Assembly (NCBI GenBank): GCA_947446635.1
Contig: CANFHF010000011.1
Location: 1-64,000 of the forward strand
Origin: Flavobacteriaceae bacterium
GTDB taxonomy: Bacteria > Bacteroidota > Bacteroidia > Flavobacteriales > Flavobacteriaceae
Direction: 5' to 3'
Length of the DNA: 64,000 bases
A program made the position numbers and the translations under genes. A model generated the notes under the pieces. That model was not told the DNA's origin, did no database searches, and saw only the letters and a program-made list of their open reading frames with translations. Shown one piece after another: positions 43,743-53,043 of the stretch (position 1 is its first letter; each line of letters begins with the position of its first letter).

Positions 43743-44753
43743 TTATTCCAACACCGAATAATCTCCAATGCTGATGCTAGTGAATTTACCATCAAAACTG
43801 GCGTGATTCCCAATCATGGCATTGTCTAAATTGGCATTTTTAATGTGCGAATGCGTTTGAACCAAACTGTTTTTTATAATGCTGTTACTAATGCGACATC
43901 CCTTTCCTAAAGACACATTTGGACCCACGGTAGCATTAATTAAAATAACATCTTCGGCGATATAACAAGGTGGAATAATGGTTGAATTTTCCAATTTAAC
44001 ATCATAATCCACTAAATGCTCTCCATCATTGTGCAAGAAGCCTAACATTCTGGAGTTGGTTTCTACGGTAACATCTTTGTTTCCACAGTCCATCCACTCT
44101 GCCACTTCCCCTGGTACAAATTTCATGCCTTTTGCCATCATTTGCTTTATTCCGTCGTTAATTTGGTATTCTCCTCCGTGAATAATATTATTATCCAACA
44201 CGAATTGGAGTTCATTTTTCAGAACGGCCACCTCTTTAAAATAGTAAATCCCGATAACGGCAAGATCCGAGACAAATTCCTTTGGTTTTTCGACCAATTC
44301 CACTATTTCATTCTTTTCGTTTAAGTTGATTACCCCAAAAGCTTCCGGTTGATCTACTTGTTTTACCCAAATCACGCTGTCGGCAGTTTGGTCTAAATCA
44401 AAGTCGGCACGAATTAAAGTGTCGGCATAAGCAATGACGGCTGGTCCGCTCAAAGAATCTTTAGCACACATAATAGCATGACCTGTTCCAAGTGCCTCGT
44501 TTTGATAGTAAATCGTTCCCTTGGCGCCTAACTTTTGAGCAATGGAAATTAAATCTTCTTCTACTTTTTTGCCAAAACTTTCGTGAATGATAAAGGCGAT
44601 TTCCTCAATATCTTGATTCAAAACCCCTGCAATATCTTCGACCAAACGATGTACGATTGGTTTCCCTGCAATAGGGATCAAAGGTTTTGGGATGGTTAAT
44701 GTGTGTGGTCTTAATCTGGAACCTCGTCCAGCCATTGGTACTATTATTTTCAT
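43743..44753 (-). CDS. Sugar-phosphate nucleotidyltransferase
   Basis: A 336-residue enzyme. The N-terminal nucleotidyltransferase domain has MAGRGSRLRPHTLTIPKPLIPIAGKP, read here as residues 7-32. Further motifs are GTGHAIMCAKD and YADTLIRADFD. The C-terminal third is a left-handed beta-helix (NSTIIPPCYIAEDV, ATVGPNVSLGKGC). The group makes NDP-sugars for envelope polysaccharides; whether the product is dTDP-glucose, GDP-mannose or UDP-sugar cannot be decided by eye. Genes for a flippase and dUTPase lie upstream in the same operon. Confidence 0.88.
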   Translation of the reverse strand: MKIIVPMAGRGSRLRPHTLTIPKPLIPIAGKPIVHRLVEDIAGVLNQDIEEIAFIIHESFGKKVEEDLISIAQKLGAKGTIYYQNEALGTGHAIMCAKDSLSGPAVIAYADTLIRADFDLDQTADSVIWVKQVDQPEAFGVINLNEKNEIVELVEKPKEFVSDLAVIGIYYFKEVAVLKNELQFVLDNNIIHGGEYQINDGIKQMMAKGMKFVPGEVAEWMDCGNKDVTVETNSRMLGFLHNDGEHLVDYDVKLENSTIIPPCYIAEDVILINATVGPNVSLGKGCRISNSIIKNSLVQTHSHIKNANLDNAMIGNHASFDGKFTSISIGDYSVLE

Positions 44754-44757
44754 ATTT

Positions 44758-44836
44758 TATTGAAAGATTAAAAGATTAAAAGATTTAAAAATTCAACATC
44801 GCAAATCTTTAAATTTTTCAATCTTTAAATTATTAA
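44758..44836. repeat. AT-rich direct and inverted repeats between dut and the nucleotidyltransferase gene
   Basis: Tandem copies of aaagatta on the left and of aatctttaaat on the right form an imperfect inverted repeat that fills most of the 86-base spacer. There is no T-run, so it resembles the other intercistronic hairpins of this window. Confidence 0.55.
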
Positions 44837-44839
44837 ATT

Positions 44840-45274
44840 TTATTTCACTCCCGTACTTCCAAACCCAGCTTCTCCTCGAGATGTTTCGGATAATTCGGAA
44901 ACTTCAATCCAGTGGGCTCTTTCGTGTTTGGCGATGATGAGTTGGGCTATGCGTTCGCCGTTTTCGATGACGAAAACTTCATTGGATAAATTGACCAAAA
45001 TCACGCCAATTTCGCCGCGATAATCGGCGTCTACGGTTCCAGGAGAATTAAGCACGGTGATTCCTTTTTTGGCCGCCAAACCACTTCTTGGTCGCACTTG
45101 TGCTTCGTATCCTATAGGTAATTCAATGAAAAGTCCCGTTTTTACGATGGTTCTTTCCAATGGTTTTAATGTTATGGATTCGGTTAAATTTGCTCTTAAA
45201 TCCATTCCTGCCGATGCTATGGTTTCATAGTTGGGCAAGTCGTGTTGCGATTTATTGATAATATTTATTTTCAT
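44840..45274 (-). CDS. dut: dUTP diphosphatase
   Basis: A 144-residue trimeric dUTPase that hydrolyses dUTP to dUMP. All five motifs are visible: [42 protein letters not shown] and GEAGFGSTG. Length is normal. It lies 2 bases after the flippase gene, an operon with envelope genes rather than with nucleotide metabolism. Confidence 0.97.
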   Translation of the reverse strand: MKINIINKSQHDLPNYETIASAGMDLRANLTESITLKPLERTIVKTGLFIELPIGYEAQVRPRSGLAAKKGITVLNSPGTVDADYRGEIGVILVNLSNEVFVIENGERIAQLIIAKHERAHWIEVSELSETSRGEAGFGSTGVK

Positions 45275-45276
45275 TT

Positions 45277-46740
45277 TTATCTATTTCTTTTTAAAATACC
45301 TAAAATAGTTTCTTTCTCATTGTGATAAATGTAATAAATAAACCCGATTAACAATGGCACACCAACGAAGTAATTTTCTCGGAAACCGTAGAAGGAAATA
45401 ATGGAAAATAGGATAGACAATCCCAAATAACCCCCAATTTTATTCATGTCATAGGGAATTGGGTAATACTTATTTCCGAGAACGTATGAAATAAGCATCA
45501 TGCTTCCGTAAGCCGAAATGGTGGCGATTGCCGAACCGTAGTAGCTGTACTTTGGAATTAAGAGATAGTTTAAAACCAAGGTCAGTACTGCGCCCACAAT
45601 GGAAATATAAGCGCCCATTTTGGTTTTATCGGTAAGTTTGTACCAAACGGAAAGGTTGTTGTAAATACCCAAGAAAAAATTTGCTAAAATGATTAGCGGC
45701 ACCACTTTCATCGCTTCCCAATAGGATTTATTATCGAGCAACAAGAATTTCAAAACATCGGCAAAAACGATAACGGCAAGCAGTATTAGCGAGCCCATTA
45801 TCACGAAATATTTGGTGATGACAGCATAGGTTTGTGGCGCATTTTCGTTGTTGGAATGACTGAAAAAGAAAGGCTCTATGCCTAGACGGAAAGCCGTAGC
45901 AAACAAAACCATAAACAACCCGAGTTTGTAGCAGGCGGAATAAGCACCGACTTCGGATTTGGCAGTATTTTCGGGAAGCCAATACCCCAGCAAGATTTTA
46001 TCGAAATGCTCGTTGACGGCAAAGGCGATTCCTGCCACTAGAATAGGCAAGCCATATTGCATCATTTTTTTCCAAAGTTCCCTATCGAATTTTCTGTTCA
46101 GTGAAAGATAATTTGGCGAAAGCACCACAAAGGTCAATAAACTTGCTAATAAATTGGCAACGAAAATGTATCCTATCTCAAAATGTTCGACATATAAATT
46201 TCCAATGAAGGAATTAGGGTTTGCTTCGGCTATTTTTGGTAAAAACAACAAGAAGAATAGGTTTAACAACAGATTAACTACCACGTTTCCTATCTTGATT
46301 GCGGCATACATTATGGGGCGTTGGTTCGCGCGCAGTTTAGAAAACGGCACAATGACCAAGGCATCTAGCACTAAAATCCAAATAGAATAGGTGATGTATT
46401 GCACGTCAACATTTGCCCAAGCTGCCAAAGAGTTCCTGAAAATCAAGGCCCCAAAAAGGAAGAAAATAGACGACCAAAATATAGAAATGGTGGTGGTGGC
46501 AACCACGTTTTGCTTGTCAGTTTCAGAATTGTAAAAACGAAAAAAAGCAGTTTCTAATCCGTAGGACAAAATGACATTGAAAAAAACCATCCAAGACAAT
46601 ACGATGGAAACTTCACCGTATTCGGCTGTGGGCAATATCCCGGTGTACAATCGTACCAATAAAAAACTCAACATACGTGGCAAAACCGTAGCTAGTCCGT
46701 ATATGGCAGTTTGTTTAAAAAGATTTTTATATAATCCCAA
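45277..46740 (-). CDS. Polysaccharide flippase (Wzx-like, MOP superfamily)
   Basis: A 487-residue integral membrane protein with about 14 hydrophobic segments. The N-terminus [21 protein letters not shown] and an internal [28 protein letters not shown] region (Asn-Glu-His-Phe in the middle) fit the polysaccharide transporter family. It likely flips lipid-linked oligosaccharide across the inner membrane. The start codon is TTG; no ATG is available before the first helix. A -7 box lies 26 bases upstream, so this gene probably opens the operon running down to the EnvC-like gene. Confidence 0.88.
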   Translation of the reverse strand: MGLYKNLFKQTAIYGLATVLPRMLSFLLVRLYTGILPTAEYGEVSIVLSWMVFFNVILSYGLETAFFRFYNSETDKQNVVATTTISIFWSSIFFLFGALIFRNSLAAWANVDVQYITYSIWILVLDALVIVPFSKLRANQRPIMYAAIKIGNVVVNLLLNLFFLLFLPKIAEANPNSFIGNLYVEHFEIGYIFVANLLASLLTFVVLSPNYLSLNRKFDRELWKKMMQYGLPILVAGIAFAVNEHFDKILLGYWLPENTAKSEVGAYSACYKLGLFMVLFATAFRLGIEPFFFSHSNNENAPQTYAVITKYFVIMGSLILLAVIVFADVLKFLLLDNKSYWEAMKVVPLIILANFFLGIYNNLSVWYKLTDKTKMGAYISIVGAVLTLVLNYLLIPKYSYYGSAIATISAYGSMMLISYVLGNKYYPIPYDMNKIGGYLGLSILFSIISFYGFRENYFVGVPLLIGFIYYIYHNEKETILGILKRNR

Positions 46741-46765
46741 GGGTGAGTTTTTATTTTTTAAAAAA

Positions 46766-46773
46766 CAAAAATA
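46766..46773 (-). promoter_or_regulatory. Candidate promoter of the flippase-dut-envelope operon
   Basis: TATTTTTG on the minus strand fits TAnnTTTG; the predicted leader is about 19 bases before the TTG start. Confidence 0.45.
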
Positions 46774-46828
46774 ACTAATTCTTTGGTTTCCGACACATAT
46801 TGAATCTTTAATCGTTGTTTATTATTAT

Positions 46829-46858
46829 AAAAAAAGAGCCACGCATATGCGTGGCTCT
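46829..46858 (-). terminator. Terminator of the atp operon
   Basis: A perfect 24-base palindrome (46835-46858; half-site agagccacgcat) is followed on the minus strand by a run of seven T, 23 bases after the atpG stop. Confidence 0.92.
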
Positions 46859-46881
46859 ATATTTTATTTAGAATAAAAAAA

Positions 46882-47742
46882 TTATCCTTTTAAAGCTTCC
46901 GCTCCACCAACGATTTCCAAAATCTCATTAGTAATCGCCGCTTGACGCGCTTTGTTGTAAGTCAATTTCAATTGGTCTCTCAATTCGGTGGCGTTGTCTG
47001 TTGCTTTGTGCATGGCAGTCATACGCGCTCCGTGTTCAGAAGCAAATGAATCCCTGATTCCTTTGTACAACTGTGTTTTCAATGATTTTGGAATCAAGGT
47101 TAACACGATTTCTTCTTTGGATTGTTCAAAAATATAATCCCCAGTTGAAGTCGGTGTATCAGATTTTATGGGTGCTAATGGCAAAAATTGTTCTACCTGA
47201 ACGATTTGAGTAGCCGCATTTTTAAATTGGTTGTACACCAATTCTATTTTATCATAATCCCCAGAAACAAATTTTTGAGTCAATGTTTCAGCAATTACGG
47301 TTACATTATCAAAAGTCAAGGCATCGAAAACGTGACTTTGATTGTCCACAACGGTTAACGTTTTGGTCAAAATGTCGTTTCCTTTTTTGCCAATGGCAAA
47401 AACATCAACTTGTTTTCCAGCGTAATAATCGGCACGATTTTTAACTTCTTTGATTACATTGGTATTAAAAGCGCCACACAAACCTCTATTCGAAGTGATG
47501 GCAACAACCAATACTTTTTTAACCTCGCGTTGTTTCGTGAATTCTCCTCCAACATCACCATCAAGAGTTGCCGAAAGATTTTGCAATAATTCCGTTAATT
47601 TTTCGGCATAAGGTCGCATCGCCGTGATGGCATCTTGTGCCTTCTTTAGCTTTGCTGCAGAAACCATTTTCATCGCAGCAGTAATCTGCATCGTCGATGA
47701 AACGGAAGTAATTCTATTACGGATTTCCTTTAAATTTGCCAT
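46882..47742 (-). CDS. atpG: ATP synthase gamma subunit
   Basis: A 286-residue F1 central stalk subunit. N-terminal ANLKEIRNRITSVSSTMQIT and TAAMKMVSAAKLKKAQ, the DRGLCG-like NRGLCGAFN, and C-terminal RQAAITNEILEIVGGAEA are family marks. The ATG of MANLKE is chosen; the longer frame adds 10 residues from the spacer. The gene is last in the atp operon, separated from atpA by 70 bases holding a 17-bp perfect hairpin. Confidence 0.96.
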   Translation of the reverse strand: MANLKEIRNRITSVSSTMQITAAMKMVSAAKLKKAQDAITAMRPYAEKLTELLQNLSATLDGDVGGEFTKQREVKKVLVVAITSNRGLCGAFNTNVIKEVKNRADYYAGKQVDVFAIGKKGNDILTKTLTVVDNQSHVFDALTFDNVTVIAETLTQKFVSGDYDKIELVYNQFKNAATQIVQVEQFLPLAPIKSDTPTSTGDYIFEQSKEEIVLTLIPKSLKTQLYKGIRDSFASEHGARMTAMHKATDNATELRDQLKLTYNKARQAAITNEILEIVGGAEALKG

Positions 47743-47763
47743 TCTAAATGTGAAAATATAACC

Positions 47764-47801
47764 ATTTATCAATGTGCAAATTCATTTGCACATTGATAAA
47801 T
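47764..47801 (-). ncRNA. Perfect intercistronic hairpin between atpA and atpG
   Basis: Arms 47764-47780 and 47785-47801 are perfectly complementary over 17 bp around a 4-base loop. On the minus strand no T-run follows, so it is not a normal terminator; it lies 12 bases after the atpA stop and 22 bases before the atpG ATG. It could mark RNA processing or protect the 3' end of atpA mRNA. RNA function is inferred from structure only. Confidence 0.6.
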
Positions 47802-47812
47802 TGATAAATTAA

Positions 47813-49390
47813 TTAATTGTATTTTGCTGAAACTTCTTTTGCTACTATTTCAAGCACATCAGTAATTTCATCTGTCAATTTTCCTGCTTTCAATGCATCA
47901 AGCGTAGCTCTATTTTTGTTGTTCAAATATTCCAAGAAATCTTTCTCAAATTCTTTTACTTTATTAACAGGAACATTACGCAACAAGTTTTTAGAACCTG
48001 CATAGATAATAGCCGTTTGATCTTCAACAGTATAAGGGTCGTTTAGATTTTGTTTCAAAATCTCCACGTTTCTTTTTCCTTTTTCGATAACGTTTAAAGT
48101 TACAGCATCCAAATCAGAACCAAATTTAGCAAACGCTTCTAATTCGCGGTATTGTGCTTGATCTAATTTTAAAGTACCTGCTACTTTTTTCATTGATTTT
48201 ATCTGAGCATTTCCACCAACACGTGATACCGAAATACCAACGTTAATCGCTGGACGAACCCCTGAATTAAACAAATCTCCATCCAAGAAAATCTGGCCAT
48301 CAGTGATTGAAATTACGTTTGTTGGGATATAAGCAGAAACGTCACCAGCTTGCGTTTCAATAATTGGCAAAGCCGTCAAGGAACCACCTCCTTTTACGAT
48401 ACCTTTTAATGTATCTGGTAAGTCATTCATATTTTTAGCGATATCATCATCGGCAATTACTTTACAAGCTCTTTCTAACAAACGAGAGTGCAAGTAGAAA
48501 ACGTCTCCAGGATAAGCCTCACGTCCCGGTGGTCTTCTTAACAATAGAGAAACCTCACGATAAGCTACAGCCTGTTTAGATAAATCATCATAAACAATCA
48601 AAGCTGGACGACCAGAATCTCTGAAATATTCTCCAATCGCAGCACCTGCCATAGGAGCATATACTTGCATCGGAGCTGGGTCAGAAGCATTAGCAGCCAC
48701 AATTACTGTGTAAGCCATAGCGCCTTTTTCTTCCAACATTTTTGCTATTCCTGCCACTGTTGACGCTTTTTGTCCTATCGCAACGTAGATACAGAATACA
48801 GGTTTTCCTGCATCATAAAATTCTTTTTGATTCAAAATGGTATCCAAACAAACGGTTGATTTACCTGTTTGACGGTCACCAATAACAAGTTCCCGTTGGC
48901 CACGACCTACTGGAATCATGGCATCAACTGCTTTGATACCGGTTTGCAATGGTTCAGTAACTGGCTGACGAAAGATAACTCCAGGCGCTTTTCTTTCTAA
49001 AGGCATTTCGTACAATTCACCTGTAATTGGCCCTTTCCCATCAATTGGTTGACCAAGGGTGTTTACTACACGACCTACCATTCCTTCTCCTGTTTTAAGT
49101 GAAGCAATACGTTGGGTTCTTTTTACTGTTGAGCCTTCTTTGATTCCTGTTGATGGTCCTAAAAGCACCACACCTACATTGTCTTCTTCTAGATTCAATA
49201 CAATCGCCTCAAGACCATTGTCAAATTCTACCAATTCCCCGTATTGAACATTAGAAAGTCCGTAAACACGGGCAATTCCATCTCCAACTTGAAGTACAGA
49301 ACCTACTTCTTCCAATGTAGCCCCAGATTCAAAACCTTCTACTTGCTTTTTTAATATTGCTGAAATCTCAGCAGGTTTAATTTCCGCCAT
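47813..49390 (-). CDS. atpA: ATP synthase alpha subunit
   Basis: A 525-residue F1 subunit with Walker [22 protein letters not shown] and the arginine-finger region [10 protein letters not shown]. It carries the non-catalytic nucleotide site. An insert-rich loop around [16 protein letters not shown] is normal. It follows atpH after 16 bases. The beta subunit gene is not in this cluster. Confidence 0.97.
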   Translation of the reverse strand: MAEIKPAEISAILKKQVEGFESGATLEEVGSVLQVGDGIARVYGLSNVQYGELVEFDNGLEAIVLNLEEDNVGVVLLGPSTGIKEGSTVKRTQRIASLKTGEGMVGRVVNTLGQPIDGKGPITGELYEMPLERKAPGVIFRQPVTEPLQTGIKAVDAMIPVGRGQRELVIGDRQTGKSTVCLDTILNQKEFYDAGKPVFCIYVAIGQKASTVAGIAKMLEEKGAMAYTVIVAANASDPAPMQVYAPMAGAAIGEYFRDSGRPALIVYDDLSKQAVAYREVSLLLRRPPGREAYPGDVFYLHSRLLERACKVIADDDIAKNMNDLPDTLKGIVKGGGSLTALPIIETQAGDVSAYIPTNVISITDGQIFLDGDLFNSGVRPAINVGISVSRVGGNAQIKSMKKVAGTLKLDQAQYRELEAFAKFGSDLDAVTLNVIEKGKRNVEILKQNLNDPYTVEDQTAIIYAGSKNLLRNVPVNKVKEFEKDFLEYLNNKNRATLDALKAGKLTDEITDVLEIVAKEVSAKYN

Positions 49391-49406
49391 AATTATATAT
49401 CAATAA

Positions 49407-49943
49407 CTAGTTACTTAATTCTCTTTTTAATACTTGTAATCTGTCGGCAATGGAAGCGTTGTACTGCTTATCGCCTATTCTTAGTATAAAACCTCCAATG
49501 ATGGATGGATCTACCGTGTTTTCAATCGTAATTTTTTTGCTTGATGAAATGCTTGCTATTTTAGCCGAAACTTTCGCTTCTAAAGCCGCATCCATAGGAA
49601 TAGCAGTAGTAACTTTCGCCACCTCAACCCCATTCATAATATCAAACAATTTATTGTATTCTACTGCGATGCCATCCAAGATTTCAAATCTTTTGTTTTC
49701 CAACAACAATTGGAAAAGAATTTTAGTTACGGCATTAACAGAAGTAAAAACTTCTGAAACAACATCCTTTTTAGCATCCGTTTTTATAAGCGGATTTTGG
49801 ATGAAAGAACTCAATTCTGAATTCCCTGTTATTGTTGATGCAATCAATACCATATCAGCACTAACTTCTGAAGCTACTTTTTTGGAGTCGGCTATTTCTA
49901 AAATGGCTTTAGCATACCGAATTGCTGCTCTTGTACTTGACAT
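49407..49943 (-). CDS. atpH: ATP synthase delta subunit
   Basis: A 178-residue peripheral-stalk subunit (OSCP-like). The N-terminal AAIRYAKAILEIADSK and C-terminal GGFILRIGDKQYNASIADRLQVLKRE segments are typical. It connects the b subunit to the top of F1. It lies 1 base after the atpF stop and 16 bases before atpA. Confidence 0.95.
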   Translation of the reverse strand: MSSTRAAIRYAKAILEIADSKKVASEVSADMVLIASTITGNSELSSFIQNPLIKTDAKKDVVSEVFTSVNAVTKILFQLLLENKRFEILDGIAVEYNKLFDIMNGVEVAKVTTAIPMDAALEAKVSAKIASISSSKKITIENTVDPSIIGGFILRIGDKQYNASIADRLQVLKRELSN

Positions 49944-49944
49944 A

Positions 49945-50445
49945 TTAGTTTAATTTAGCGTCGCCTAACATTTTTTCCACTAATTTTACTTGAGCTTCTT
50001 TGTTAGACAATTCGTCTTTTAATAATTTTTCAGCTATTTCAATTGATAAATTAGAAACTTTGTCTTTCAATTCGGCAATTGCTGCATTTTTTTCGCTGTT
50101 TATGGCTGCTTTTGCTTGCTCAATCATTTTTAAACCTTGTGCTTGCGCTTCATTTTTAGCATCATCCACCATTTTTTCTTTGATTTCACGAGCATCTTTC
50201 AACATAGCATCACGTTCTTGTCTTGCTTCTTGTAAAATACGCTGGTTGTCGGACTGAAGGTTTTGCATTTCTTTTCTAGCTTTGTCAGCAGAAAGTAAGG
50301 CGTTTTTTATTCCTTCTTCTCTTTCATTAACGGCATCTAAAATAGGTTTCCAAGCAAATTTTTTCAATAAGAGAATTAATCCTACGAAAATTAGTGTTTG
50401 CCAAAAAAATAATCCAAACGAAAAATCATTTATTAACTTATCCAT
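49945..50445 (-). CDS. atpF: ATP synthase b subunit
   Basis: A 166-residue peripheral-stalk subunit: one N-terminal transmembrane helix (residues about 8-28, FFWQTLIFVGLILLLKKFAW) followed by a long charged helix rich in Lys, Glu and Ala. Length and layout are standard for a single homodimeric b subunit. A perfect hairpin precedes it, after atpE. Confidence 0.96.
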   Translation of the reverse strand: MDKLINDFSFGLFFWQTLIFVGLILLLKKFAWKPILDAVNEREEGIKNALLSADKARKEMQNLQSDNQRILQEARQERDAMLKDAREIKEKMVDDAKNEAQAQGLKMIEQAKAAINSEKNAAIAELKDKVSNLSIEIAEKLLKDELSNKEAQVKLVEKMLGDAKLN

Positions 50446-50489
50446 ACTATATTTAATTAAAGTCTTTTTTTAATTTAATTTTAAACAAT

Positions 50490-50512
50490 AGCTGCAACCA
50501 ACCGTTGCAGCT
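50490..50512 (-). ncRNA. Perfect hairpin directly after atpE
   Basis: Arms agctgcaac (50490-50498) and gttgcagct (50504-50512) form a perfect 9-bp stem with a 5-base loop, beginning 12 bases after the atpE stop. No T-run follows on the minus strand. It could stabilise the upstream atpE mRNA or partly stop read-through, raising c-subunit output relative to the distal subunits. Confidence 0.6.
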
Positions 50513-50524
50513 GATTTGTTTTTT

Positions 50525-50725
50525 CTAGTTTTCAGAAACAGCAAATAATGCTGCAAATCCGATACCTTCAACAAGAGCTGCTGCAATAAGCATAGCTGTT
50601 TGGATTTTTCCGTAAGAGTCTGGTTGACGAGCGATAGCGTCCATTGCTGAACCGCCAATTCTACCTACACCAATTCCAACTCCGATAACTACTAATCCTG
50701 CTCCAATAATTCTTGGCATGTTCAT
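50525..50725 (-). CDS. atpE: ATP synthase c subunit
   Basis: A 66-residue rotor-ring subunit: two membrane helices joined by the polar loop ARQPD (residues 32-36). The ion-binding carboxylate is Glu53 (ALVEGIG). The sodium-binding signature (Gln in helix 1 together with Ser-Thr or Ser-Tyr in helix 2) is not seen, pointing to protons. Translation could start at the first or third codon, both ATG. Confidence 0.95.
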   Translation of the reverse strand: MNMPRIIGAGLVVIGVGIGVGRIGGSAMDAIARQPDSYGKIQTAMLIAAALVEGIGFAALFAVSEN

Positions 50726-50786
50726 AAAAATATGTATTAAAAATTAAACATTCTTTGTTAAGGCATAAGGCAAAGGCCGTGAGCCA

Positions 50787-51920
50787 TTAGTGATGAGCCT
50801 CTTCTTCATGATGCTCTTGAACAGCTGAACCAAAATATAACGCTGTCAATATTGTAAATATGTATGCTTGTAACAAGGCTACTAAAATCTCAATTATCGA
50901 AATCATAAACGATAACATAAAGGACAAACTACTTCCTAACCAGCTTTTGAAAATAAACATCAACCCAATTAAACTCATTAATACAATATGTCCCGCAAAC
51001 ATGTTTGCATACAAACGGATCATTAAAGCAAAGGGTTTTATAATTAATCCCATTAATTCAATAGGCGCTAAAATTATCTTCATAAGTGTTGGAACTCCAG
51101 GCATCCAGAAAATGTGTCCCCAATAATTTTTATTTGCCGAAAGGTTTGTGATTAAAAAAGTAATTATAGCTAACCCAAAAGTAATAGCGATATTACCAGT
51201 TACGTTAATCCCTAGCGGTGTTAATCCAAAAATATTTAAAAACCAGATAAAGAAAAATACGGTTAATAAATGGCTCATGTATTTTTTATAATGTTTTTCG
51301 CCAATGTTAGGAATGGCTATTTCATCGCGAATATATAAAATAATTGGTTCAAAAAATCGTCCCGCGCCAGAAGAAACCCCGCCATTTTTAGCATAGGATT
51401 TTGCCAAGCTAGTGAACAGTAAAAACATCAATACCGCAACAACCATTATAGTCAAAACCCCTTTTGTGATAGAAAAATCAAGTGGATGAACGTTTGTCGG
51501 ATGTTGATGCTCGTCTTCAGTTAAAGTTCCTGAGGCGTCTGTTTTGTATATTTTTTCGTGATGTAGTTTGTAGAAATTACCATTACTTTCCGCAACAGTT
51601 TCTCCATGATTGAATTTTGAAGAAGAAAAAAATTGAACGCCATTGTCCCATAATATAATAGGTAAAGAAAATCCTATGGGTTGCCCGTCATATTCAAAAA
51701 GTGAAAAATCGTGACCATCGAGAACGTGATGTGCTTTTACTTCTTCTATTTGCTCTTTTATTGCTGCTTTTTCATCAACTTTTTCAGATTCGGTTGCTGC
51801 TACTTCATGCGTTTCATGAGCAGGTTGAATAGAACCGTTGGTGTTAGAAAAAGAAAATAATGGAAGACCGGCAATTAAAATTGCTATTATAAATCTAAAT
51901 GGTTTATTAAAAAGCACCAT
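50787..51920 (-). CDS. atpB: ATP synthase a subunit with long N-terminal extension
   Basis: A 377-residue membrane subunit carrying the proton half-channels. A signal-like helix occupies residues about 8-25. About 110 periplasmic residues follow, with many His and Glu, before the usual five or six membrane helices (GLTPLGINVTGN; FALMIRLYANMFAGHIVLM with the essential Arg). E. coli AtpB is about 270 residues; long N-termini are usual in Bacteroidota. The ATG of MVLFNK is preferred to the upstream frame of 18 additional polar residues. Confidence 0.95.
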   Translation of the reverse strand: MVLFNKPFRFIIAILIAGLPLFSFSNTNGSIQPAHETHEVAATESEKVDEKAAIKEQIEEVKAHHVLDGHDFSLFEYDGQPIGFSLPIILWDNGVQFFSSSKFNHGETVAESNGNFYKLHHEKIYKTDASGTLTEDEHQHPTNVHPLDFSITKGVLTIMVVAVLMFLLFTSLAKSYAKNGGVSSGAGRFFEPIILYIRDEIAIPNIGEKHYKKYMSHLLTVFFFIWFLNIFGLTPLGINVTGNIAITFGLAIITFLITNLSANKNYWGHIFWMPGVPTLMKIILAPIELMGLIIKPFALMIRLYANMFAGHIVLMSLIGLMFIFKSWLGSSLSFMLSFMISIIEILVALLQAYIFTILTALYFGSAVQEHHEEEAHH

Positions 51921-52035
51921 ATCTATTGAATATCTAGGGTTTTGGTTTTTCTGAAATTTGGTGCAAATGTACATCTTTTATTAAAATCCGCAAGAATAAA
52001 AAACACTTTTTTTGAAGGCTGTTAGTTTTAGCGTT

Positions 52036-52437
52036 CTATTGTTTTTTTGGGTTTATTATTCGGATTGTAATACAAGTTTCGATTGTTAAAAACAATAAGA
52101 AAACCAAAAGAAAATTAATTTTTTCTATGCTTGCATTCGGTAAATTAGATTTCAAAATGGGTTTCAAAAAAACATAGGCCACTCCCATTTTAAAAGTGGT
52201 TAGCAATATAAATATAAATCCTACATTAGTCATGTTTATTTGGCTTATTTTAATTAAAATAAGCAGAATAAAGGCAGATAATAAAAAGAAAATACAGTAC
52301 AATTCAGGCAAAGAATAGACAAATTCTGATTCGAGATGGTTTGGCGCAAAAAGCAAAAAAATTGTTTTGTGAATTAGCAGTGCAAGGACCGAAATAATTG
52401 AAACTAAAAGAAAAGGCTTGTATTGTTTGATGTTCAT
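52036..52437 (-). CDS. Four-helix membrane protein of the atp locus (probably DUF6168)
   Basis: A 133-residue hydrophobic protein with four predicted transmembrane helices. It has the position and size of AtpI but not its sequence marks; I think it belongs to DUF6168, a flavobacterial family found at this locus. AtpI-like help in c-ring assembly is a context guess. Two bases separate it from atpZ, and atpB starts 115 bases downstream. Confidence 0.65.
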   Translation of the reverse strand: MNIKQYKPFLLVSIISVLALLIHKTIFLLFAPNHLESEFVYSLPELYCIFFLLSAFILLILIKISQINMTNVGFIFILLTTFKMGVAYVFLKPILKSNLPNASIEKINFLLVFLLFLTIETCITIRIINPKKQ

Positions 52438-52439
52438 TT

Positions 52440-52667
52440 TTAAGAATTATTGATGTCTTTAAGTTGTCTATTGATGTTGTAAAATGCAATGGCCACTCCT
52501 ACTAAAGTTAAAATCTTGACGTAAATATTGTTTGAATTTTCATATTTTTCATCCAACCAATTCCCTAAATAAGAAAACATATATATAATTGCTCCCATTT
52601 GAATAGGAATGTTAATAAGGGCCAGCCACTTATTGTTGTTTTTGTTCGGGTTTTGGTTGTCCATCAT
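52440..52667 (-). CDS. atpZ: AtpZ/AtpI family small membrane protein
   Basis: A 75-residue protein with two membrane helices (about 17-34 and 48-64), GNWLDEKY between them, matching the AtpZ/AtpI family of ATP-synthase assembly factors. It begins inside the 3' end of the bactofilin gene (38-base overlap in another frame), implying translational coupling. Two start ATGs are adjacent. Confidence 0.82.
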   Translation of the reverse strand: MMDNQNPNKNNNKWLALINIPIQMGAIIYMFSYLGNWLDEKYENSNNIYVKILTLVGVAIAFYNINRQLKDINNS

Positions 52668-53040
52668 TTGGCATCGTGTTTTTTGAATTGGTCTTCATCA
52701 TACAAGAAGCGCTGAAATCAGCACCAGGTTCAACGGATAGTTTTCCTACTGTTACTTCCCCGTGAATACTGGCTTTATGTTTTACATTCAGAATTTCAGC
52801 AACGTGAATCTTGCCGTTGAATTTTCCTTCGATATCCGCATTTTTACATATAATATCCCCTGTAACACTTCCGGTCGGTCCGATGACTATTTTTCCTTTG
52901 GATTGAAAATTACCTATTAATTCCCCATCAAGCCTGAAGTCGGCTTGTGAAATAATATCTCCTTTTATTAGGGTTCCCTCAACAATTCTATTTGTCTTAC
53001 CTAAAAGTTCGGTGTATGATTTTGGCTTTTTGTCAAACAT
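52630..53040 (-). CDS. Bactofilin (polymer-forming cytoskeletal protein)
   Basis: A 136-residue bactofilin. The central part (about 17-110) is a right-handed beta-helix with repeats such as NRIVEGTLIKGDI, IVIGPTGSVTGDIICKNADIEG and KHKASIHGEVTV. Flexible tails flank it. Bactofilins polymerise without nucleotide and can localise cell-wall enzymes or secretion systems. It lies 3 bases after sprE and overlaps atpZ. Confidence 0.92.
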   Translation of the reverse strand: MFDKKPKSYTELLGKTNRIVEGTLIKGDIISQADFRLDGELIGNFQSKGKIVIGPTGSVTGDIICKNADIEGKFNGKIHVAEILNVKHKASIHGEVTVGKLSVEPGADFSASCMMKTNSKNTMPNDGQPKPEQKQQ

Positions 53041-53043
53041 GAT

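Noticed and set aside
49450..49953. 167-residue plus-strand frame opposite atpH
   Set aside because: Complete antisense of a clear atpH gene; hydrophobic Ser/Ile-rich shadow composition.
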